Assembly: GCA_012932295.1 (NCBI GenBank) | Contig: JAAONU010000004.1 | Location: forward strand, 23,878,872 to 23,942,871 | Reading direction: 5' to 3' | DNA length: 64,000 nt | Origin: Cyclina sinensis | Taxonomy: Eukaryota > Mollusca > Bivalvia > Venerida > Veneridae | In this document: positions 33,426 to 43,165 of the stretch, in pieces | Numbering within the stretch: position 1 is the stretch's first letter | Layout: each line of letters opens with the position of its first letter | Notes under the pieces: generated by a model | Seen by the model: the letters and a program-made list of their open reading frames with translations, nothing else | Database searches by the model: none | What the model was told of the DNA's origin: nothing | Translations under genes and position numbers: made by a program

Positions 33426-34475
33426 CTGATCTTTGATCTCTGGTCCTGGTGCAACAGGCATTAAACAAGAAGACAAACAGTAACTGGTTCCTGGCTTTCA
33501 CTACATGTTTCTACAGAGGCCCAATGATCATTTATATCTGAAGACTTAATACAATTCACTGTTACTTCTCTAGTGAAAACGTCATGTAATTTGCTTCGTT
33601 CTTTTTCATTCCACGATTTATAAAAAAAAATGATCTTAAACGTATTAAAATCAAATTAGACAGTTTTCAACTTTCCACCCCGCGCCGCCATGTAATTGTT
33701 AAATCATTTACGTAAAACGATTTAGAAAAATAAAACGCAGTACATATATGTAAATTCTTTGTGTTAGTTTGGATAGTTTGTACCCATAATTACTTTCACT
33801 GCCAAATATTTTTTAAAATGTGCACCATTTACCCTCATGAATATTCAACACGATGCTCTTGAATGATCTCAGCAGCTAGTGTGCACAAACTGACTGTGTT
33901 TCGTAACTCCGGACTATTTTACTTTGTTTTCTCACGAACGTATTTACTATGAACAATCTTTTTTATGGTAAATAGTTTTTGTTTTTTGTTTTTCCCCAAC
34001 AGAAACTGATCTATGAAATTCAACACGTAAAAACATTTGAAAAATGCAACGTAAGGGAAATAAATCTGACCACTTTCCAGCAGTTACTTCCCTTTCTAAA
34101 GCATGGTTGTACGTAAAAAGAATATCATCTTCCAATTTAATTGTCTTTCATCTAATTACATCAATACATAATAAGGTTTGATCAAAGCAGTAAAAGAAAC
34201 GGATAAAAACATTATTTTATTTTCCTAAAGATAGTTTCGGCACATTTTTCAGCTCAAATTAACTTGAGAAGGCATTGGTTACTGCAACAATGGAGTGAAA
34301 AACTGTGCTTTGAGTTGGTAGAACTTATGAGTGTTAAACATTAGGCTGTTTTCAATGCCACCCACCTCGTTTTCTAGCTGGAATTCAAAACCCGTGACAA
34401 AGCGAGATAGAAGCTAGCCTTACCTTGAAAATACATCCAATATTTATAATGAATATATTTGCATTAACTTATATA
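33426..34475. other. Intergenic DNA, nothing recognised
   Basis: AT-rich, no gene-like frame, no repeat seen by eye. Confidence 0.4.
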
Positions 34476-34477
34476 TA

Positions 34478-36065
34478 CTACTCAAAATTTAATAGGGATT
34501 ACTTATAAGAATGTGTATATTTACTACATAAGGTTGAAAGGTTACATTTGTTATGTGATTCTTAAAATATGTTCATATGACAACAGTTTGGTACCAAAAA
34601 ATGAGTTAGTCTGTTAACCGTTAAAGCGTGACAGAGGCTTAGCCGTGGGAGGGGCACGAATTTGGGATAACACAGACAGGAGATGAAATGGATCTTTTTT
34701 GAAAAATCAAGTCTATGGCCTGAATTTTGCTTTAATATCGCGTGTGGTGTCCATTTGCTTGGATTACTGCTCTGCACCGCCTTCTCATGCCGCTAATGAG
34801 TTTCCGGATGCTTTGTTGTGGGAGTCGAGCCCACTCGTCCAGAAGGGCCTGCTGTAACCCAGGGACCGTGGCTGGCTGGACTGGTCGAGCAGATATTGCA
34901 GTCTGCAGCATGTCCCAGGCGTGCTCTTTTGGCTTGAGGTCTGGAGACCTTGCTGGCCAGTCCATTCTCTCTATGGCTGTTGCCTCCAGGTACTCGTCTA
35001 GACCCTTGCCCTGTGAGGCCGGGCGTTTCCGTCCATTAAAATGAACTTAGGGCATATAGCACCAGTGTACGGAAGAACGTACACTTCTAAGATCTCATTG
35101 ACGTATCGTGCAGCCGTCAATGTGCCGTTTTGAACAATGTGCAGGTCCGTTCTTCCCTGCATGCTAATGCCCGCCCACACCATGACCGAGCCCCAACCAT
35201 GACGGTCATGGGTAGCAACACATAGGGGTGCCAAACGCTCATTGGCGGTTCTCCATATCCGCACTCGCCTATCAGTGATGTCCACTCAAAATCTAGACTC
35301 GTCAGTGAACAGTACTTGGGTCCAGTCATGCAGCGTCTACCTAGCGTGATCGCGGGCCCATTGAAGACGTGCCTGGATGTGGTTTCGCGTCAATGGGATT
35401 CGGATTGCTGGCCTTCTAGCTCTCATGCCAGCTGTATGAAGACGGTTCCTGATGGTTAGAGTGGAAAGTCTTACACCAGTGGCATTCTGGAAGTCCTTTT
35501 GGAGGGCAGTAGCGGTAACAAAGCGCTGACATCGCGCTTGAACGACAATAAACCGTCCTCACGCTGAGTTGTGGACCTCTGGCGCCCTCCGCCATGCCTA
35601 TGCGTGACATGCCCGTAAGTTTCAAACTGTCGCCACATCCTGGCAACGGTGCTCTGGGACACCCCAAGGACACCTGCCACGTGCCGTTTGGAACGCCCAG
35701 CCTCAAGCATCCCAACCCCCCCCCCCCCCGCCCCCTATTCATCTCCTCATCGTCAATACGCCGTCTTTGCCGTAGATTTGCCATGAACAGTGCTAGGTTC
35801 GATATAAACGTTACCATGCACAAGCGAAGTCTGAATAAAACGGATGTGTACATGAAGGTACATGCCCGCAGTGCGTCTCTTTTCCAGTGGTATCGCTTTT
35901 CCCGTGCATCTCGAGCCATGTACAGGTAAACAATCAAAATCTGCTGGACAGGATGGCTTTGTCATATGAATAAACTACATGTATGAGAAAAAATCAGTTA
36001 TCTTGAGGTTATCATTAAAAAGATATTTAAGAAATAAAAAGTGATCCCTATCAAATTTTGAGTTG
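34478..36065 (-). mobile_element. Tc1-family DNA transposon, copy 1
   Basis: The ends are inverted: CTACTCAAAATTTAATAGGG at 34478 and, on the other strand, CAACTCAAAATTTGATAGGG ending at 36065, each flanked by TA, the expected target duplication. The interior encodes a minus-strand Tc1-type transposase. Length is about 1.59 kb, usual for Tc1. A second copy of the same family in the opposite orientation lies at 54752-56287. A run of 13 C at about 35717-35731 disrupts the N-terminal coding part. Confidence 0.9.
34740..35790 (-). pseudogene. Tc1 transposase, inactivated (copy 1)
   Basis: On the minus strand, the HTH part (GRSKRHVAGVLGVSQSTVARMWRQF region, 35471-35710) is intact. It is followed after frameshifts by the first catalytic Asp block (LFTDESRF equivalent, with a stop and frame changes at 35285-35330), then 34998-35285 with GWGSVMVWAGIS and FILMDGNARPHRARV. 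The second catalytic Asp, which spacing to the Glu places at the residue after MD, is Gly here. A frameshift follows at 34998. The C-terminal frame (34732-34965) retains DWPARSPDLKPKEHAWD with the catalytic Glu. So DD34E has become D-G-E, plus at least three frame breaks. Confidence 0.85.
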
Positions 36066-36833
36066 TATATTTGGGTACATATACATACATATCATAATAT
36101 GCATTCAAGACTGTCTCTATGATATCTAATTACCTACATCTACATTATTGGTTAATGAGCCCTTTAGTATATATGACACGATACGTTTTATGGAGTGACA
36201 GAAATGGTAGAGTGTCACGTCACGTGTTAAAAATGAAAACAACGACTGAAATCCAATCTCTTTTATTGACATTTACTAAATAAACATTCATTTACACACA
36301 TATAAACAAACAATTTATGCATAAGATATAATCCACCTGTGCATTGTTAAAACGTTATTGTCTTCGTTTAATGGATGATATATAAATTGTCGTCTGCTGC
36401 AAAAAGATGTGCAGTGATTGATTAGAGTGAAACAAAATAGTTTAACTGATTTGTGCATTTGTTTGAACAATCTCCTGTAGATTTAAAAACTTATAATTTA
36501 CTTAATTGCTCCGTGTAATAGATGAGTTGCGACATAATAGCAAAAGAATTATTACCTTCAGAAAAAAAAGTTATCGTCTGCTATTCTAAGTTGTAACAGT
36601 TGCCAAAACAGCTCACCAAAACAGTTGCCAGAACGGCGCGTGCTCCCTGAGCTGTACGCCAGGTATACTGACATTTACAGCAATGTATTGCGTATAAAAA
36701 GCATATACTCAAAATATTATGCTGTATATATCCGATACAACTCCAACATTTTATTATAAATTTTATCATTGCATGATTTTCTTTCAGGTATACGACTTAT
36801 ACATCTTTATGGCAGTGGTAGGCACGAGTATAC
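36066..36833. other. Intergenic DNA, nothing recognised
   Basis: AT-rich spacer between the Tc1 copy and the long hairpin. No gene-like frame. Confidence 0.4.
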
Positions 36834-37023
36834 AGTTATTTCATGTGTGTTTCGGGAACGGTCAAAACTATTGTCCCGAGGTGTCAGTGAAGACATTTCG
36901 AACTGTTGCCCGAGGCCGTTATTCCCCAAGGCCTAACGGCCGAGGGCAACAGTTCGAAATGTCTTCCCTGACACCTCGGGACAATAGTTTTGACTGTTCC
37001 CTAAAAACACACATGAAATAACT
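36834..37023. repeat. 190-bp near-perfect palindrome (long hairpin)
   Basis: The left arm, 36834-36921, runs from AGTTATTTCATGTGTG to GAGGCCGTTA. The right arm, 36934-37023, is its reverse complement with only a few mismatches and a small insertion. The loop is 12 nt (36922-36933). Both arms contain AACTATTGTCCCGAGGTGTC and TTTCGAACTGTTGCCCGAGG. It is a fold-back or MITE-like insertion, or the source of a hairpin RNA. Confidence 0.9.
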
Positions 37024-37320
37024 CTTTTATTACTGAATGCTTTATAACTCTTTAATACCTCATATTCTATACAATTCTATACGACTGATCATCGTATGCA
37101 AACGCTTGGTTTGTTTGGGCTAAAAGCCGGTACAGATCCGACACAAAACTCGGGTACAATAAAAATACGAAATGGAATTAAATGAACGTAAAGCGCCGTC
37201 AGGGTCCTTTTTAAACGTACATGTATTCAATATGAGTACCTTTCACTTTATAACATCCTATTGCGCATCCTATTGCGCACAATGAAAGCATATGCTTGAT
37301 TCAAAGTCAACTACGAAAAA

Positions 37321-37368
37321 GTTCAAACTATTGCCCGGTCAACAGTTTGAACTGTTGCCCGGACCTTA
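37321..37368. repeat. Short hairpin related to the 36.8-kb palindrome
   Basis: TTCAAACT and AGTTTGAA flank ATTGCCCGGTCAAC, and a second GAACTGTTGCCCGG follows. The GAACTGTTGCCCG phrase also occurs in the arms of the palindrome at 36834-37023, which suggests a decayed relative or an end of the same element. Confidence 0.55.
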
Positions 37369-38063
37369 ATAAATTGTTGCTGGCGTACTCGAAAGATGGA
37401 AAAATGCCAGGAAACAGGCAAAAATAATGAATTACAAGTTATATAAAGTGTTAGGTAATAATATAAATTAAATGCACGAGAGAAAATGCGAGAAAATGCT
37501 ATAAATGACCTTTTTCTCAAATCACGGTTACCTCCATGCGCGGAGCTAACGGGGTGGCACTGGTCTTACTGAACTTTCGTTATGTATTTGAAGATGTATT
37601 ATTTTCCCTTCGTTTCACAAAGCATCCATCGAGTCTCGAACACACTATGTATAGACATCTACCACAATGTCCTTGCCTATTGTGTGGTTACAATGTAACG
37701 TTTGTTTTCTGGTATGTTCTTTGTCGTTTGTTAATGTGTAGTTATCTCCCTTTAATGAAACTGAAAAAAGCGAAGTGTTTTTTAACAATACTTTAAACAA
37801 AAAAAACTTCAAGATGAACAAATTTGTTAATAGATTAGAGAAATTATAAACGTGAAGCAAAACTAATGATCTTTTCGGACGAGCGATGGAGACATTATCC
37901 CTCATAATAGGCTCTGTTATATGTAACATCGCATGCTACGAAAATGCTACTTTCACAAGCTTACAGCATACATCATTTGAAGATTTATCTGAGTTATACT
38001 TGAATTTTACATCAATGGCTGATCTAGCCTGTATGAACGACTCCCAGTTTCGTTTTTTCTTGA

Positions 38064-39475
38064 GATTTGACTGGTGATAGACCTAACATGTAGACATCTA
38101 AGGTTATGTTCCTCTGGTTGACTGGTGATAGACCTAACATGTCGACATCTAAGGTTATGTTCCTCTGGTTGACTGGTGATAGACCTAACATGTAGACATC
38201 TATGGTTATGTTCCTCTGGTTGACTGGTGATAGACCTAACATGTCGACATCTAAGGTTATGTTCCTCTGGTTGACTGGTGATAGACCTAACATGTAGACA
38301 TCTAAGGTTATGTTCCTCTGGTTGACTGGTGATAGACCTAACATGTAGACATCTAAGGTTATGTTCCTCTGGTTGACTGGTGATAGACCTAACATGTAGA
38401 CATCTATGGTTATGTTCCTCTGGTTGACTGGTGATAGACCTAACATGTCGACATCTAAGGTTATGTTCCTCTGGTTGACTGGTGATAGACCTAACATGTA
38501 GACATCTAAGGTTATGTTCCTCTGGTTGACTGGTGATAGACCTAACATGTAGACATCTATGGTTATGTTCCTCTGGTTGACTGGTGATAGACCTAACATG
38601 TAGACATCTAAGGTTATGTTCCTCTGGTTGACTGGTGATAGACCTTACATGTCGACATCTAAGGTTATGTTCCTCTGGTTGACTGGTGATAGACCTAACA
38701 TGTCGACATCTAAGGTTATGTTCCTCTGGTTGACTGGTGATAGACCTAACATGTCGACATCTAAGGTTATGTTCCTCTGGTTGACTGGTGATAGACCTAA
38801 CATGTCGACATCTAAGGTTATGTTCCTCTGGTTGAATGGTGACAGACCTAACATGTAGACATCTAAGGTTATGTTCCTCTGGTTGACTGGTGACAGACCT
38901 AACATGTAGACATCTAAGGTTATGTTCCTCTGGTTGACTGGTGACAGACCTAACATGTAGACATCTAAGGTTATGTTCCTCTGGTTGAATGGTGACAGAC
39001 CTAACATGTAGACATCTAAGGTTATGTTCCTCTGGTTGACTGGTGACAGACCTAACATGTAGACATCTAAGGTTATGTTCCTCTGGTTGACTGGTGACAG
39101 ACCTAACATGTCGACATCTATGGTTATGTTCCTCTGGTTGAATGGTGACAGACCTAACATGTAGACATCTATGGTTATGTTCCTCTGGTTGACTGGTGAC
39201 AGACCTAACATGTAGACATCTAAGGTTATGTTCCTCTGGTTGACTGGTGACAGACCTAACATGTAGACATCTAAGGTTATGTTCCTCTGGTTGACTGGTG
39301 ATAGACCTAACATGTAGACATCTAAGGTTATGTTCCTCTGGTTGACTGGTGATAGACCTAACATGTAGACATCTAAGGTTATGTTCCTCAGGTTGAATGG
39401 TGATAGACCTGGCATGTAGACATCTAAGGTTATTTTTCTCTGGTTGACTGGTGATAGACCTAACAATTCTTTTTC
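38064..39475. repeat. 51-bp minisatellite, about 27.5 copies
   Basis: The unit is 51 bp: GACTGGTGATAGACCTAACA, then TGTAGACATCTAAGGTTATG, then TTCCTCTGGTT. Because 51 is divisible by three, frames stay open for long distances on the minus strand (repeating MLGLSPVNQRNITLDVY, 17 residues) and partly on the plus strand. Three variable sites (TGTAG/TGTCG, TAAGG/TATGG, GATAG/GACAG) show block structure: GATAG units at both ends and GACAG units in the middle. No start, splice or promoter context supports translation. Confidence 0.95.
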
Positions 39476-40252
39476 CTCAATCCTACATGTTTATTTTGTC
39501 TTGTTGTTTCACCAGCTGCTGTATAGAACGAGCGTGCGGATTTTAAGAAGATTAACAATGAATTTATTGTTGCAAGAATGTTACTTTTACCTATGTTAGA
39601 CCATCACTTCATTTACAAGTATTAGTCTGGATTGCCTGCCCCTTACCACTATAGTTATCGGGACGTACTTTTGACTTTTGACGTAGCAAAGTACGACGGA
39701 ACCAGACAATTACAAGTATTAGTAGGCCTTTTCATCCACAGGGGAAAAAAGTTAATATGTCTATTTTTACAAGTCTATTGAATTTTATAAAAAGATCTGG
39801 ATTGTGTGTGGTAACATTGCTTCTATATAACGAAGAATGTTTGAAAAGTTAAAAGTACACAAAGGGCTAAATGCGAATGGCTGTTCTAATTAATTGCATA
39901 AGGCTTATTTAAGTCGTATGCCTGTTTGAACGGACAGCCATTAATTAGCACATGTATGAAATCTACACAGAGATAAACTGACAGTATAAAAAATGACAGG
40001 TTACTAATGGGAATCTAAATACTGCCCTAGATAACTGTCACATACAAACATACCCTGTGGGTATTTGAAATAACACTTGCAAAGCAAACCTAAACATTTT
40101 ACCTCCCTGTTATAAAATTATATATAATTCACTCAGGTGAGTGTAATATAAAATTGAATCAAGTTACATGTAATGCATGCAGTTGCAATACAAAAAAGTG
40201 CAATTTCGTCAGCTTTTGTCACTTTTCATATTAACGTAATTACGAAATATTA
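39476..40252. other. Intergenic DNA, nothing recognised
   Basis: No gene-like frame. Short direct repeats TTACAAGTATTAGT occur at 39613 and 39709. Confidence 0.35.
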
Positions 40253-40575
40253 GTCGTATTTCCATTTATACATTTATCCATTTATTTAAATATTTATTTT
40301 TTATTCATTTATTTAACTAGTTCGCTCATTCGCTCTGTCGTTCTCTCACTAACTCACTCATGCGCTCACTCATTCATTCATTCATTCATTCGGTATTTCG
40401 TCCGTCCGTTCATTCATTCACTCGTTCCTTTGCCCTTTCGTCCGCCCGTCCGTTCGTTTGTTAGTTCGTTCATTCATTTATTCGTTCAATTGTTAATTAA
40501 TTAATTTATTCATTCATTCATTCATTTATTCATTTGTCCATTAATGCATTTATTCGTTTGTTTGTTTGTTCACTT
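40253..40575 (+). repeat. Degenerate CATT/CGTT tetranucleotide tract
   Basis: Over 300 bp of imperfect tetranucleotides, chiefly CATT, TTCG, CGTC and TTTG. Uninterrupted CATT runs occur at about 40370-40391 and 40511-40525. Confidence 0.9.
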
Positions 40576-41511
40576 GTAAATACTCACATTCATTTCGTTC
40601 CATTTTATATCAAATAACCATATGAAATTTAAATGATATTCCATTTGATTGTTTTTCATCTTATCTTCCTAAAAGTCGCTAAAATCAAACTAGACATGAT
40701 TATACGCTTTTTTGTGTTAACATTTTACTGCGTTCTAACTGAGTCCGTAACTTTGCAGAATTTATAACTTTTTGGTAAAAGTTACTTTCGTAACTGATAT
40801 AGCTGGTATTGCTTAAGGTAAGTTGTATTTGGCAGACGTCTTAATGGCTTATGATACTGAGAAGTAGGTCAAACTACAGCTCCAGTATTGCATTGTTCTG
40901 GTGCGGAAGGGTTCGTAGTTCTAATTTTAGAATGGTTATCTATTTCCGGCTCGTACTGTGGGCGAGCATAGGTATAGGACTTCAAAATATGGTGATAAGT
41001 CTTACACAAGAAGCTGTCTTTATTTGGCAACGTTTTTTATTTACCCTAAGCTATAACATCACTCGAACAAAGATAATTTTCTGGAAAACTTGTGATCACA
41101 TGACCAATACTTTTATTTCTTTTAAAATCGTAAAATCGGTTACAGGGCCTCACCTCTGACTTGCAGTCAATAAGGAGCTACATTGGGTTACAAGTCTGAA
41201 ACGTTTACTATTCGTCCCCAAAGTGGCCCTTATAGTTCTGACATTTTGTTAGGCCCTGTCTCAAAAGCTATTATAAAAACGACAAATATGTTTATGGTGT
41301 CCATTTCAGGATCACGTAGCCTTAATAGCAAACGCTAACCAGACGATATCAGTAGACAAGGAGGATAAATTAAAAATTTTCTCCAAATTCTTTTATTAAA
41401 GTGAGCTGAGAAATTGTGTTCAGATCTTATACCTGCCTGATAATGTTATTCTTTGCATATTTATAGAAACATACAAACATGTAAAGGAAATATGGGCTGA
41501 TCTTTATATAA
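40576..41511. other. Intergenic DNA, one unsupported 102-codon frame
   Basis: A 102-codon frame (40851-41159) has no recognised domain, no low-complexity pattern and no splice support. It is probably chance, although a small orphan gene cannot be excluded. Confidence 0.3.
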
Positions 41512-41758
41512 ACTTAACAAATTTTCTAATTGGCCACTTGAAGTTTAGAAATAGGGCGCACGAGTTTCACGTGCAGAAAGGCGGCAATGTTCACCCCGAT
41601 CCGGATGAGGACTCTTGACAGCAATACATACGCCATAGCTGTTGTAAAAAATGGAGAAAATAGAAAAAACAAAATACTGCAAATTTTCAAGTCGTTCCCA
41701 TTTTTAGTTTTAGTAAATTAGAGTTTTATTGACTGGCCAATTAGAACATTTGTTAAGT
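41512..41758. mobile_element. MITE of about 250 bp
   Basis: The left end ACTTAACAAATTTTCTAATT (41512 on) continues to GGCCA. The right end TGGCCAATTAGAACATTTGT (41734 on) continues to TAAGT. The two are inverted over about 25 bp with one mismatch. There is no coding capacity. The size and TIRs fit a miniature inverted-repeat element. A target-site duplication is not certain. Confidence 0.75.
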
Positions 41759-43154
41759 GTATAACAGCCACAATGTTCTTTACTCAAATGCTGACAGAAG
41801 CATTAGTATTTTATTCTGAAGTGACAGTCTATACTTAGACATGTTCGAAAAAAAGTAACACCCACAAGATTAACGTGTGATGTACGAAAAAAGCTGTCTC
41901 ATTTTACAGACGAGTGGGAAATAATCTTTTTACCAAAGTACATTAGACATAACTTCGTTGTTAAAAGCTTTTCCGGCATAACATAACATCAATGAACACA
42001 CCTTTAACTAACAGCCTTTTACGTAGAAATATGTTGTGCCAGAAATGGCCAATTGTGTAAGATTTAGCACAGTTTTGTGTTATATTTATAGCAAGAGGTC
42101 AGAATAGACTCATGTTTCGCCCACGGGTCTTTTCGTAACCACTCTTTATGGTACAGAGCCAGGGCTCCGCGGTGAAAAATGATAATTTGTCGGCAATTTA
42201 GCTTCGAGTCCGCGCTGCATATACAAATATAATTTATTACACACTTTATGATAACATTAAACAACGAAGTGATGGTCAAATTTAGCCAGGTTGGGTCAGT
42301 CTTGCACCGAGACAAAAATACCTTAAGAAGGGCGTGCTTTTTATCATCTACGTTCGCATTAAGATAATGATGGCAAATTTTTACAGTGAATAACAAGTAA
42401 AAATATCTCTCACACACAAAGGATTGTTCCTAAAACTCATCTATAGTTATATATTTAAAACATTTGTTGCTATCATTAGTGCTATTTTTATAGAAGGTGA
42501 AGAAGCGAAACAGGTATTTCATTTTTATTACATAATTATTTTCTAATCTTTATGCTATTTTCTTAAATTCCTTTCTGCAAAGTAACCATAGATTTTTTAT
42601 ATATACAGTCGCGTACAAAATTACAGCGAATACATTGAGACGCTTGCTCAGAAAAACATTTTTTTTTCTACATAATAAAAACATCCATTTCAATATAAAT
42701 AATTTTTTAGACAAAATTTAGATTTCAAAAAAAGCATCGTCTATTTTCACTATATAGCATTCGACAGAATACATACGCTGAAATTAATTTGATTTTAAAA
42801 CTTATGGAAAAAGGATTTCTGTTAAAATACTGTACTTGTTTTACACATTAACAATCAATTAAGTACAATCTATATATTTATGTAAGTTAAAACATGACAA
42901 AAGTTCGTATTCTGTGTGGTTTTAAAAAATAAAAATAAAAAAAAATATAAAAATAAAAAAGTCGTCCATCATAGATATCAGAAATTAAACAGAAAATATT
43001 TTGTATTTAAGAAAGAAAAGTTTTGACAAGAAATCATCTTTGCTTATAAAATTATATGATAAAACTTGGACGGTACTTTCATGGTAGTGAAAGCAAACTT
43101 CTGATATCTATACATTAATTCACTCTGATAAAATATTGTCTTCATTACTTTCAG
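41759..43154. other. 5' region of the Trp/Gly-repeat gene, non-coding
   Basis: AT-rich DNA without a recognised gene. A 117-codon minus-strand frame at 42064-42417 has no domain or splice support. The exon at 43155 follows an acceptor (TTACTTTCAG), so a 5' non-coding exon and the promoter probably lie in this stretch. Confidence 0.4.
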
Positions 43155-43165
43155 TAAAACAGTTT

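Noticed and set aside
38024..39466. Repeat-peptide genes on the minus strand (191 and 273 codons)
   Set aside because: The frames follow from a 51-bp minisatellite with no promoter, splice or flanking coding context. Kept only as a repeat.
40851..41159. 102-codon plus frame
   Set aside because: No domain, signal peptide, repeat or splice support. Length is compatible with chance in this composition.
42064..42417. 117-codon minus frame
   Set aside because: No recognised motif and no splice or promoter evidence. Probably chance.
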